From positions 100,316,001-100,380,000 of the forward strand of contig OZ231127.1 in assembly GCA_965153355.1 (NCBI GenBank): 64,000 bases of DNA. Reading direction: 5' to 3'. Positions 1 through 9,860 of this stretch are shown piece after piece. The stretch is from Flaccisagitta enflata. Taxonomy: Eukaryota > Chaetognatha > Sagittoidea > Aphragmophora. The notes under the pieces were generated by a model. The model did not search any database and had not been told where the DNA came from. It worked only from the letters and a program-made list of their open reading frames with translations. Positions within the stretch are counted from its first letter, which is position 1, and every line of letters begins with the position of its first letter. The position numbers and the translations under genes are program-made.

Positions 1-27
1 TCTGTCATTTAGTCAGTTGCATGTAAT

Positions 28-190
28 CAAACAAGGCCAGATACACGGCTACCCTAGTCACGTGTGGGCGTGCAAGGGCAGTGATAGAGATGGTCGCTGG
101 GGAATTTGGGCAGGAGCAGTGTGCTCTAAATGCTCAAAAATGCCAAAATTGTAAAATAGTCAAAAAAGCGTAAGATGGTCAGCGGTACCC
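28..190 (-). repeat. Dispersed AAGGCC/AGTCGCG repeat, partial copy
   Basis: The stretch opens with ACAAGGCCAGATACACGGC and runs through a CACGTG-rich segment, a 'gggcaggagc' block and a 'tgctcaaaaatgcc' block in the same order as fuller copies at 17379-17540 and 58112-58323. It lacks the AGTCGCG hairpin end. No coding potential is seen. The family occurs at least eight times in the window, in both orientations. Confidence 0.7.
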
Positions 191-264
191 ATTGCCCCTA
201 TGTCAGTATATATATGTAGGTGTGTGATGGTGAAAGGAGCAGCGGACCCGAAGGGGCCAATGAC

Positions 265-490
265 CTAGGCTTGGTAAGTTTTGAAGCTCTAGGATTGAAT
301 TTGAGCATCAATAATGAGATTTGAGCCTCAAGGCTGTGATTTGAGCCTCGAGGCTGGAATTTAAGGCTTTAGGCATGGATTTGAGCCTTGAGGCTGGGAT
401 TTGAGCCTCAAGACTGAGATATTGAGCTTTGAGGTTTGGATTTGAGCCTTGATGCTAGGATTTGGGCCTTGAGGCTAGGATTTGGAAGAA
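265..490. repeat. Minisatellite, ~20-21-bp unit (gatttgagcctcgaggctgg-like)
   Basis: About ten imperfect tandem copies of a unit containing GATTTGAGCC, each with a small GCCT-ns-AGGC inverted core. The same theme recurs in other orientations at 18.3-20.6, 24.8 and 29.05-29.25 kb, so this is one member of a minisatellite superfamily. Confidence 0.8.
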
Positions 491-544
491 ACAGCAAGAA
501 CAACAACAACAACAACAATAAGTCTCAACTTTGCACTCCATTTG

Positions 545-606
545 TCTATCTGTTTTCTGTCTGTGTGTGTGTGTGGGTGTCTGTGTGTGTGTGTGGGTGT
601 CTGTCT

Positions 607-641
<35 letters not shown>

Positions 642-770
642 GTTATTTTGGACAGTTGCTTTGACACAAGCCTCTTAAGTGTCAACTTTGCACTCCGTTT
701 GTCTATTTCTGTCAGTCTGTGTTTGTGTGGTTGTCTGTGTCTGTCTGTCTCTGTCTGTCTCTCTCTCTCT
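545..770. repeat. TG/CT microsatellites in a tandem duplication
   Basis: A (TG)n/(CT)n tract at about 556-638 and a second CTGT/CT tract at 711-772, each preceded by a near-identical 'caactttgcactccntttgtctat' lead-in (about 527-546 and 683-706). The window therefore holds two diverged copies of a unit of roughly 155 bp. Open frames here are products of the simple repeat. Confidence 0.75.
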
Positions 771-1057
771 TGATGTACAGATTTTTGATGCTGTTGTTGT
801 TGCAGTTTATGTTGATATTAACATAGGGTGGCTTGAAGGTCAACACCAAGTAGATTCGCTAACATTGATTGCGCTATCCTTAACCACTCAAAGACAACAC
901 TTTGCGATTTATTGTTAAGTTGCTTTCTAATGTCAGATTGAATTAATGTTAATGAAATGTATTTGGTTGAAAATATTTTGGCTGTGGAGTGAAGTTTATT
1001 CTCCTCTCTTCTCATTATTTCTCTAGTATTCAGGTAACGAATTTGCATTTAGAACCA

Positions 1058-1092
1058 ACAAGGCCAACACCTATAAGTCGCGTGCAGGACAA
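1058..1092. repeat. Fragment of AAGGCC family
   Basis: AACAAGGCCAACACC followed by TCGCGTGC, the two conserved boxes also seen together at 47917-47941. The intervening body is absent. Confidence 0.5.
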
Positions 1093-1144
1093 AAATAACT
1101 GAACTGACCTGACTCCTTATTGTATCTTTTTATTGAAAATCAGA

Positions 1145-1815
1145 CTTAAACGCAACTCAAAACATACCCAAACCAGACTCAAACCAGACTCAAATGAGAC
1201 TCAAACGAGACTCAAACAAGACTCAAACGAGACTCAAACGAGACTCAAACCAGAATTAAACCAGACCGAAATCAGACATAAACCAGACATAAACCAGACA
1301 TAAACCAGACTCAAACCAGACTCAAACCAGACTCAAACCAGACCAAAACCAGACCAAAACCAGACCTAAATCAGACCTAAATCAAACATAAACCAGACAA
1401 AAAACAGACATAGACCAGACCTAAACCAGACCTAACCCAGACCTAAACCAGACATAAATCAGACACGAACCAGTCTTAAACCAGACTTAAACCAGATGTA
1501 AACCAGACATAAACCAGACGTAAACCAGACGTAAACCAGACGTAAACCATACTTAAACCAGACTTAAACCAGACTTAAACCAGACTTAAACCAGACTTAA
1601 ACCAAACTTTAACCATAATTATCTTTAATATCATTTTAACCAGCAGACTTAAACCAGCAGACTTAAACCATTAGACCAGCAGACTTAAACCAGCAGACTT
1701 AAACCAGCTGATTTAAACCAGCAGATTTTAACCAGGAGACTTTACCCATTAGATTTAAACCAGCAGACTTTAACCAGCAGACTTTAACCAGCAGACTTTA
1801 ACCAGCAGACTTTCT
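1145..1815. repeat. Minisatellites: 11-bp ACCAGACTTAA units, then ~15-bp ACCAGCAGACTTTAA units
   Basis: From 1145 to about 1620 the sequence is some forty 11-bp units varying around AACCAGACNTA. From about 1640 to 1815 the unit grows to about 15 bp by gaining an extra CAG. The second array looks like a length variant of the first. Confidence 0.85.
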
Positions 1816-2700
1816 CACCAAATGACCAAAATGACCAAAATGACCAAAATGACCAAAATGACCAGAATAAAATCGAAATATCAAAAATGATCAAAAATGA
1901 CCAAAATGACCAAACTGACGAAAGATGACCAAATGACCAAAATGACCAAATGACCAAAATAACCAAATATGACCAAAATGACCAAAATGACCAAAATGCG
2001 ACCAAAATGACCAAAAATGACCAAAATGATCAAACACCAAAATGACCAAAATGACCAAAATGACCAAAGATGACCAAAATGACCAAATATGACCAAAAAT
2101 GACCAAAAATGACCAAAATGATGAAAAATGACCAAAAATGACCAAAAATGACCAAAATGACCAAAAAGACCAAAAATGACCAAAAATGACCAAAAATGAC
2201 CAAAAATGACCAAAATGACCAAAAATGACCAAAAATGACCAAAAATGACCAAAATGACCAAAGATGACCAAAGATGACCAGAAATGACCAAAATGACCAA
2301 AAATGACCAAATATGACCAAAATGACCAAAAATGACCAAAAAGGAGCATAAATGAAAAAAAATGACAAAAATGGCCAAAAATGAGCAGAATGAGAAAAAA
2401 GGTCCAAAATGACCAAAAATGACCAAATATGACCAAAAATGACCAAAATGACCAAAGTGACCAAAATGACCAAAATGACAAAAATGACAAAAATGACAAA
2501 AATGATCAAAATGACCAAATGACCAAAATGACCAAATATAACCAACATAGACCAAAATGACCAACTGACCAAAAATGACCAAATATGACCAATATGAACA
2601 AAATGACCAAAATGACCAAATGACCAAATGACCAAATGACCAAAATGATCAAATGACCAAAGTCAATCAAAATGACCAAAAATGACCAAAAATGACTATA
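1815..2700. repeat. Minisatellite, 9-11-bp TGACCAAAA unit
   Basis: About 885 bp of near-continuous AATGACCAAA units with length slippage of the A run. The complementary strand is open in several frames (WSFWSF or HFGHFG repeats), which only reflects a stop-free short unit and is not a gene. Confidence 0.9.
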
Positions 2701-4700
2701 ATGTACGCCCACGAGTTTCAACTGGCACTGTCTATGGGCGTCTATCTGACTGACGACTTGTGGTGAAAGAAAGTTGGTGATTGGAAAATAGGAAGGCGAT
2801 ACTGCCTACACATCGAAAACTAACAACTGAAGAGAGGGGGAAAATGAAAGGGAAAGTGGGCGTTACTTGTTGATCAGCAAACGCAAAAGATAACATGAAA
2901 TCGAGACAGGACACAATAAAGGACAGAAACAGCACATGACAACATGTTCATCTTCTTCAGAGCCCATGCCACCTGATAATACCTGCCCCTGCCCCGGCCT
3001 ATCCCATTAGATTCATCCATATCATCCCCATAGTAAGCTGATTGGGCAAGCTATAAACCATACTAAAATCCGGCGATAAAATGCAAAGGGCAATGAGCAA
3101 AATAAATAGACTGAAGACAAGATAAAAACAACGTTAATAAAACAAAAGACGTTGCCCATAAAACTTACTTTTAGGCCCACTTTCGCTGGTTTCAACTCCA
3201 CAGTCTGTCGTAAGTCAACACCCACTTGTCCGTTCATAAGTTAGCCTGTAAGCAGAGGAGAGATTGATGAAATTAGAAATTTCCATATACATTCAATCAA
3301 TCACAAAATTCAATCTAATCAGTTTTAGGGCACAAGAACAATAAAATCAATCAATCCAAAAATTGATGATACGAAAGACGAGTTACGTATGTATGCCTAA
3401 TGCATAATAAAAACAAATGGCACAAATACAAGGCGCAACCATATGGTTACCCATTCATAAGCCTTTAATATAAAATAAGAGACAAAAGACTGCATTGAAT
3501 AATAGAGAAAGAAAAAAAGCCAAAGCACGCAAAAGAAACAAAAGCACACATACCTAAGAAACGGACGGACATACATTTCTAACATCTCTGCCCCATTTTT
3601 GGAATTTCAATAATTTAAAACTGACATCTAGTTTCCAGTCGGGGAAACCCTACGAAAAAAACTGGATACTATTCTTCATAAAAAAACCATATAGACACAG
3701 CCGCTTCCCGCCCCCCCGTCCACCGTCTCTAGATCCCTTCACCCTCCCAACTATCAACAGATCGACGTCTGCACGAGTGATGATTCCCTGCCTGAAAGGG
3801 ATCCACCAGTAAATCTTTCAACGATCACGATGACGCGGATGGAGACGAGGCGGCACGAGGAGGCTGAGGCACCCGTCTGGGTAGTGCTAAGGGGAAGGGG
3901 GGGGAAAGGGGAACGGGCCTTGGAGCACTCCAAGCCTGGGATTTGACTTAAGAGTGGAAAATAATGAGTAGGGGCATACTAATAAAACATGTCATACGAA
4001 AGTATTCTGTATTAATGACTAAAAGACCATGTCTAAAACAAACACAACAAAAATTTACATGTTCCAAGGAACCAAACAAAACAATAAACAATAAATTACT
4101 AACTATATATAAAACGAATCCAGTAAAAGCAAAAAAATTAGTAAGCATCATGGAACGGCCACATCACCTGCATTTTTTCCATTACATAGAGACGGAAGCG
4201 GGTCATTCCGAGCTCCAACACCTTCGCCAACCAGGCGAAAGGCGATAAATGATGTCGTTAACGGTGACCGCATCGAAAGGCGCAGGAGGAGCCGGATGCT
4301 GACGTGACACCTTGACTCCGACGAGCGACTTCAAGATGTAGACTGACTTCGTAGATGGAATAACGTTGTCAGCGGAAGCTTGAAATGTTCGTTATCGCGA
4401 ACTGACAATGGTAAGAACGGATTTTGGCACAATAATATAGCATACATAGACAGAGCGACGAATCAGCATGATGTGTGAGTGGTGATAAATAAGCTGATGT
4501 AAGAGGAAAGATGAAAGTTATGGAAAATCAGAACCAAATATGAATAATAACAACTCTTAGAAATATCATGTCAGAGTTTCAATCACTCATATCTATAGTT
4601 ACTATTGAATGGACAGCCCATGCGCCTTTTTCTCTCTCTCAAAACTTAGCGTTTTTTTATAATCCACCCCAGCCGCAGACGCCTTCCTTAGTAGTCTTTT
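2701..4700. other. No gene recognised
   Basis: AT-rich single-copy-looking DNA. Small open frames exist (for example 3022-3237 minus and 3964-4248 plus), but none has a recognisable domain, a convincing start context or paired splice sites. I see nothing to support here beyond short A and G runs (3700-3720, 3890-3915). Confidence 0.5.
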
Positions 4701-4714
4701 CGCCACGCATCTTT

Positions 4715-5083
4715 TCAATCATCTTGGCGTCGAGGATAAGCTCTCCGGACATGAGCTGATGAACCTTCGACACCCATGACACGTCCTAAACTCCAATTGT
4801 GACGAGGCAGCGTTTCGTCCATGACGATTACCATGTTATCGATTGCAAAGTCCTTCTCCGATCTCGACCATTTGCTTCTTGCATGAAGAAGCGCCAAATA
4901 TTCGACCCTCCACGATTTCCAAAACACATCCACTATGACAAGACGCCTCCTCCATTGAATTTCGCTGAGTCGGCGCTTTTGTGAGTTGACGCCTTGCTGC
5001 ACAGAGATCCAGAGGCGGACCGGATGTTGATGGATTGAGGATATGATTCGGTGTGAGGGCCTCAGAATCATTTGAATCATCAC
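4715..5083 (-). pseudogene. BEL/Pao pol C-terminus (DUF5641-like)
   Basis: A 122-residue frame. Residues of the type W-R-x-E-Y-L-x-x-L followed by an 'IDNMVIVMDE' strand and 'W-x-L-G-R-V' then 'HVRRAYPR' match the small SH3-like domain found after integrase in BEL/Pao pol proteins, which probably helps target integration. It overlaps the integrase frame and is offset from it, so a frameshift near 5050-5090 separates two parts of one former polyprotein. No stop-free link exists now. Confidence 0.7.
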
Positions 5084-5735
5084 TGAGCGCTGTCAGAGGA
5101 CGACGGTTGAGAATTCCTTCAACTTCGACGACAGCAGTGTTGAAGGCATCGACGTGGAGGATGGCGCCACTAGAGATGGAAGCAAGATGACGCTTTGACG
5201 GAAGCTTGGCCATTCGCTGATTCGCGTTCTTTTTCAAGTTCTTCTGGCATCTGAAGCACGTGCTGACGACGCTCTTGACAGCCTGAAGACCTTTTGTAAT
5301 CCACACAAATTGGCGTAATTGGCACAATGTATGCTTTGCACCCGCGTGAAAATCATTGTGATGATAATGGCGAATCAATGATTTCACATTCTCGTCTTTG
5401 GCGGAAGGATGAAGGAAATTTAGCGTCACATGTGACATGCTTCCATTCCAATCGGTTGCCGACGCTGATATCGCGCGAAGGACGCCGTCGTCATCGACGA
5501 AAGGGTTCAACTTTAGCACATCCTCACCCTTGATGCCGAAGTCACGACGGCCTTTTGGTTTAAAGGCTTCTCCCAACTCCAATTGTTCGAAAACGTCGGA
5601 ACAATGTTGCCGCTGCATTGACTTGACGAGCTGTTTGCACGCCTCCTCCAAGACGTCTTGCGCCACTTCCGGTTTAGGAAGAAGATCCTCTGCTGCAATT
5701 GGGCAAAAATATGTCTTTTCCCTAACATTTTGCAC
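5084..5735 (-). pseudogene. BEL/Pao integrase: zinc-binding end plus C-terminal end, core deleted
   Basis: The frame carries a 'LNPFVDDDGVLR' lead, then the HHCC zinc-binding region: H-Y-H-H-N-D-F-H-A-G, about thirty residues, then C-F-R-C. These are the zinc ligands that precede the catalytic core of retroelement integrases. The next recognisable piece, 'VEGILNRRPLTAL' followed by 'ALTPNHIL', belongs after the core. The D,D-E core of roughly 120 residues is therefore missing between residues near 175 and 200. The protein could not integrate DNA. The product would have acted in the preintegration complex. Confidence 0.8.
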
Positions 5736-5739
5736 GCTC

Positions 5740-6360
5740 TGACATTTTCAAGGGAATCACCCATCTCTCTTGGGCGACGATTGATACAAGGTCATGGTAG
5801 AAGATGCGGCAGGTCAATGTTGCTACAGGACGCCGATTGACGAGGATGCGATCGATGTTGTCGTTGAGGACACGGCCAACCGTCGCGATAGCGCTGATCG
5901 ATGCAATATCTCGCCCTCTCTTGCCTGCTTTTCCACATATAGTTCAACCGGACAGACATCTAAAGTAAGTCAAAGATCCTGAAGGCCCTTGGCGGATTTC
6001 TTGAGCGACGGCGGTATCCGCATGCGCTGCTCCGATGATCATCATCACACCGCCTTCAGCTTCTGGAAATTTTATGCTTTCGACGTGAGGTTGGTCAGAC
6101 AGGTCGCGGAGAAAAGGAGGAATGTCGCGTTCACTCGTTAACAAATCACCCACCAATGCTAAGCCGTCGACGCCGACGACAGTTAGCTCCCTCGTCGACC
6201 GATTGCATAGTGAATGATGCGATGAAACGATCCTCAACAACATGATTTCCCACAGTAATCACCGTCATTTGAATTGTTTTTGTTGGAATTAGAAGACTGC
6301 GAATGACATTGGTACTGATCACGTCGCGATCAGCGCCTGAGTCAATCTATAGAAGGCAAA
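5740..6360 (-). pseudogene. BEL/Pao aspartic protease remnant
   Basis: At about 6347-6315 on the minus strand the frame reads I-D-S-G-A-D, the catalytic D-[ST]-G motif of retropepsin-like proteases, just after an in-frame TAG. The sequence then shifts frame near 6190 into an open frame (6243-5944) with 'FPEAEGGVMMIIGAAHADT', like the inner part of the DUF1758-type protease. It shifts again before a 'CGKAGKRGRDIASI' stretch that precedes the usual reverse-transcriptase start. At least three lesions make it non-functional. Confidence 0.65.
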
Positions 6361-6483
6361 TCGTCTTCGCGCGTCTGGCACAATTGTTTATGATAGTTCA
6401 CTGGAACACCGGGATTTTATCAACAGCCGTTTAATGAAGAGACGGACCGCGACGTTGCCGCTGCTGCCAGTCATGCCGTGACG

Positions 6484-7183
6484 TTAGAAGAGATCATTCC
6501 GTAGATTGGCTGTCTCGCCGCCGACGTGAAAGCTGCAGCTGCCAGGCCGTATCCCCTCTGACTTGTTGAAGGGAGCCAGCGGCATTTTTATTTCCTGCTT
6601 ATCTCTCTCTCTCTCCTTTCTTCTCTTCCTTTTCTTCTTTCTTGTAGGTGCGCCCGTGGAGAATCGTGGCATGCCGCTTCTTGTAGATCTAACAAGCTGG
6701 TCTGTTCGCACATCCTTTGGCGTTGTGTCCGCGCGAGGCAGTAGAAGGCATTGTGACGACGAGACATGATTCGAACTCTCGTTCATCGTTAACACGTAAC
6801 CGAACGGTTGGTACTTGATGGGTTCCACTGCAGACGTTGCAGCGGTCCGACGACTGCATCTTTTGCTTGCCATTGGTCAAAGCATCCCCATATGATGATG
6901 GCGCCTCTTTTTCTGTAGTTGCGACTGCTGCCACTGATGCTGTTTTGCAGCTTGCGCCTTTGTTGCGCTGAATCACCGCCCATGTCTCGATCATGTTGAC
7001 CAAGTTGTCGAACGAAAATAATTGTCCATTTTGGGCTGCTTCATGTTGCCTTTCCCAGAATTTATCTGCAAGATGAGGGACCCTCTTATTGAGGATTTTC
7101 TGCAGCAGCTCGTCACGATAGCAGTGTTGCACCTCTCCACAGGTCCTCGCAATCTTCTTTGCCTTTTGCAACCTTGCAGACAA
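6484..7183 (-). pseudogene. Gag C-terminal part with zinc knuckle
   Basis: The 164-residue frame (7183-6689) has helical gag-like sequence followed by C-N-V-C-S-G-T-H, then a G-H-N-A-K-G-C knuckle typical of BEL/Pao nucleocapsid. A basic 'RKKKRKRRKERERDK' run lies in another frame at about 6560-6650. That same interval on the plus strand looks like a polypyrimidine tract ending in TTGTAG, so it may be a short insertion. The frame ends shortly after the knuckle. Confidence 0.65.
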
Positions 7184-7431
7184 ATTGAAATGCCTTGCAT
7201 GGTCGGCCGACTGGATCCTTGCCTCCGCGACGATTTCAGCAACAGCGCCGCAATGTTGCAGCGCTTGCCATAAAGACGCACGCCCATTTTTGCGAAGGCG
7301 TCGTCCATCTCTCCTCCTGCTGTCGCTTCAGTTGCATCAATCGTCGCAGCTTCACGATCTCCTTTGCCGGACCAGCAAACCCTTTAGGCAATTCCAATAA
7401 AATGTCCATTTGCGCCTTGCCTTCATACTTT

Positions 7432-7869
7432 TCAGCATCTGAACTTCCTCTTCCACATCATGAAATCGGTGATGAAAGCTTGCAGAGGCTTCTCAGGTCT
7501 TGCTCTCTCCAATGCTTTGAGGCCGACCTCCCTTGCTCGCATATAATCGTTGTACGCCGCTCCTCTCCAAGAATACATCCAGAGCTGGTTATTGGGCATC
7601 TGAACGTGGACTTCCGGCTGACGAGCTACTTGATGAAGCTCCACCTGATGATACGCTGGGGGTTGTTGGGCAAAGGCGTATTGACCCCCGACTCTTACCG
7701 GAGATCTCTTTTCAGTGGTTTTTATACTCCACCCAACTTCTTCTTGCTGATTCATTTGTTGTTGATTATCATCTTGATGGAATCGGGGAGCGCCAAAATC
7801 TTGGCGGACGTACTGTCGCTGCTGTTGTTCTTCACGCTGTTTTTCTTCTGCTCGCTGCGGCAAGGTCAA
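7432..7869 (-). pseudogene. Gag middle part
   Basis: A 145-residue frame, glutamine-rich at its start, followed by 'WMYSWRGAAYNDYMRAREVGLKAL' type helical sequence. It continues the N-terminal gag frame with which it overlaps by 38 bp (7832-7869) in a different phase, so a single shift probably separates them. Position between the coiled-coil and zinc-knuckle parts supports a capsid/linker role; no specific motif proves it. Confidence 0.5.
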
Positions 7870-9103
7870 AGTTCTGCTGAATCTGCATCTTCAAACTATC
7901 CACTTCTTGTTGCACAACGCTGATTCTGCCAAGGACTTCCGCTTGAGGCATTACAGAGGCGCTTGCGCTTACTTTGCGCCCCGGCTGCAATCCACTCGTT
8001 GTCTTCTTGGGAGCGACTTTTCTTCTCTCCTTATCTTGCAGCTGCTGAGCCAACTTCGGGCCAGCGGCCTCCTGCCTCTGCCTCCTGCGCATCGTCTCCG
8101 TTGCATCACCTCCGCTTCCGGCTGTAATGAAGACCTTTTCCTCTTGATGGGGAAGACCAGTCTCTCTTCTAGCAGAACCAATCTGCTTCTCGAAGATCAC
8201 TTCCGGCGCGCCAAGGCTGGACTGATAAGCTTCATCCCCTAACATCATGACGCGTCCTGTGCTCGCCTTAGAGGCAATGTGGCTATGGGAAGGAGATGAG
8301 AGGGATGAGGATGACGACGAGGAGGAGGAGGGGGAGGGGGAGGCGGCAGTAGCTGGTGAATCACGTTCAAACTTTTTCCTCTTATTTTTGCCTTGTGACT
8401 TACTGATAGGAACCTTCATTTCTCGTTGCAAAGAAGAGATTTTCCGTTTGCAATGAACTTTCTCAGCTTCCAATTCAGTTTCAAGTTTCAACTTTTCCTC
8501 CCTAGCCTGTTGAATTGTTTTCTCTAAAGCCCGAACATGGCCTGTAAGATTAAAATTCTCCCCTTCCCTGGATGACAAAAGCTCATTCGCACGTCTTAAA
8601 TCCAAAGAAAGCTTGTGAGCTAACTGCTCCGATGCTTGTAACCGATTCTCAACAAGAAGCCTCTCTGCCCTCTCTGACACAATGTGCTCTGTGAGAGAGC
8701 AGATTTCTTTGTCTTTCATTTCAAGAGCAGTTTCAAAGCCTCGCTTTGCTTCAGTTAACTGAGTTTGGAGTTGCAACTCAAATTCGTCTAAGCCAAGCAC
8801 TGTGCAATCACTAATTAGAGAGGCAGATGAGCAACGTGAGCTAGTAAGAGAGAGAGGGGGAGGGCTAGAAGACGGGACGAGTGGGGGAGGGAGAGAATCG
8901 ATGCAAAGCTCATCATCCAAACAAAAGAGAGAGTCAGGGGGTCGAGGCTGAGGGCGAGTGGGAGGGGGGTGGAGGGAGTCGATGAGAGTCTCAGTTCTAG
9001 CGGGAATGTGGTGATGAGGGGTGGGGGAGTCAGTGGGTGTAGGGATGGGGGAGTCAGTGGAAGGGAGGGGGAGAGATCCTAAATCCATCTTGGCCCAATA
9101 CAA
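7832..9103 (-). CDS. Coiled-coil N-terminal gag-like protein of the BEL/Pao element
   Basis: A 423-residue open frame, the longest in the element. Residues 1-105 are Pro/Ser-rich low complexity. Residues about 105-225 form a heptad-rich coiled coil (LxEAKRGFETALEMKDKE-type). A basic KKxKRKK patch follows near 235, then a serine run and more charged helix. No enzymatic motif is present. Its placement at the 5' end of the element, running into gag, suggests an oligomerisation region of gag, but a captured or unrelated host coiled-coil exon is possible. I would treat the start ATG at 9103 as provisional because a second ATG follows four codons later. Confidence 0.5.
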   Translation of the reverse strand: MYWAKMDLGSLPLPSTDSPIPTPTDSPTPHHHIPARTETLIDSLHPPPTRPQPRPPDSLFCLDDELCIDSLPPPLVPSSSPPPLSLTSSRCSSASLISDCTVLGLDEFELQLQTQLTEAKRGFETALEMKDKEICSLTEHIVSERAERLLVENRLQASEQLAHKLSLDLRRANELLSSREGENFNLTGHVRALEKTIQQAREEKLKLETELEAEKVHCKRKISSLQREMKVPISKSQGKNKRKKFERDSPATAASPSPSSSSSSSSSLSSPSHSHIASKASTGRVMMLGDEAYQSSLGAPEVIFEKQIGSARRETGLPHQEEKVFITAGSGGDATETMRRRQRQEAAGPKLAQQLQDKERRKVAPKKTTSGLQPGRKVSASASVMPQAEVLGRISVVQQEVDSLKMQIQQNFDLAAASRRKTA

Positions 9104-9860
9104 CTCGAGTAAAACTAAACCCGGGTCAAACTAAAGAATGCATTCCTAAAATTGCGCCTGCACTCGTTGGTCATTCAGCCGTGTAAAAGTCCCGGTCAAA
9201 TATCTGAATACTAAAGAAGGAGGAGAGAAAAGATCGATTTAAAACTCTTTGGAATGACCCAGAGTGAGAGGGAAGGGGGGGGAAGGGGTGATATAACATT
9301 TTAACTGGAGAAGGGGAGGATAACGGGGTGAAGGAGGAGGAGAGAGAAAAAAAACTTGAGAAGGCTGATTGAGAGGTCAGTTCTGACTGTCGTAGAAAAA
9401 CTGAGCAAAGTACAACTGAGTCACATTCCTGAGCTGAGTGCGCAACTGTGTTGCCGAGTTAAGGGTCCTGGTCAAAATTTTGAAGGGTGAGAAAAAAAAG
9501 GACGAGAAAAGATCGATCTAAAACTGACGAAACGACCCAGGGAGAAATAGAGAGGGATGGGATAATCAAAAGGGGGGAAGGGGGGAAGGGGGGAGGGGGG
9601 GGGGGGTAAAAAAACCAACGATATTTTTGACTCTCAAAACTGGATTATCACTGCGTAGCCTACGATCGAACTGATCCAAAAGAAAACTATGCAACTGCGG
9701 TCAAATCTAGAGGGAGTGGGGGAGAGAAAGTTAGAGATAAATTCCTGCGCAAAAATGAGAAAATTCTGAGTGAGAGGCCAGATCTGATCGACTCAACAGA
9801 ACCGAGTGATGTATAACTAAGTGGGATCACTCTTGTATGACTAAAATACCTTTCGAAAGA
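9104..9860. repeat. Diverged direct repeats upstream of the retroelement
   Basis: About 9150-9300 and 9430-9560 share the series 'gt(c/t)c(c)ggtcaaa', 'gagaaaagatcgat(t/c)taaaac' and 'gacccag(a/g)g(t/a)gaga', spaced about 285 bp apart, with a weaker third copy near 9690. They could be retroelement leader or LTR-derived sequence, or a local tandem duplication. Long G runs lie at 9560-9608. Confidence 0.5.

Larger units (their letters stand above)
4715..9103 (-). mobile_element. Decayed, internally deleted BEL/Pao-type retrotransposon
   Basis: Reading right to left, the order is gag with coiled coil and zinc knuckle (9103-6490), aspartic-protease active site (about 6350), integrase zinc-binding domain and integrase tail (5735-5084), then a DUF5641-like C-terminus (5083-4715). 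That is the BEL/Pao order. Only about 200 bp separate the protease end from the integrase start, so the reverse transcriptase and RNase H are missing, and the integrase catalytic core is also absent. Several frameshifts separate the pieces. I could not define flanking LTRs. Assignment rests on domain order and motifs, which are distinctive for this superfamily. Confidence 0.8.

Noticed and set aside
1881-2635. Long minus-strand open frames of WSFWSF/HFGHFG repeats
   Set aside because: They are translations of the TGACCAAAA minisatellite; several frames are open at once because the short unit lacks stops.
7195-7923. 242-residue plus-strand frame opposite gag
   Set aside because: A shadow of the minus-strand BEL/Pao gag; no motif of its own.
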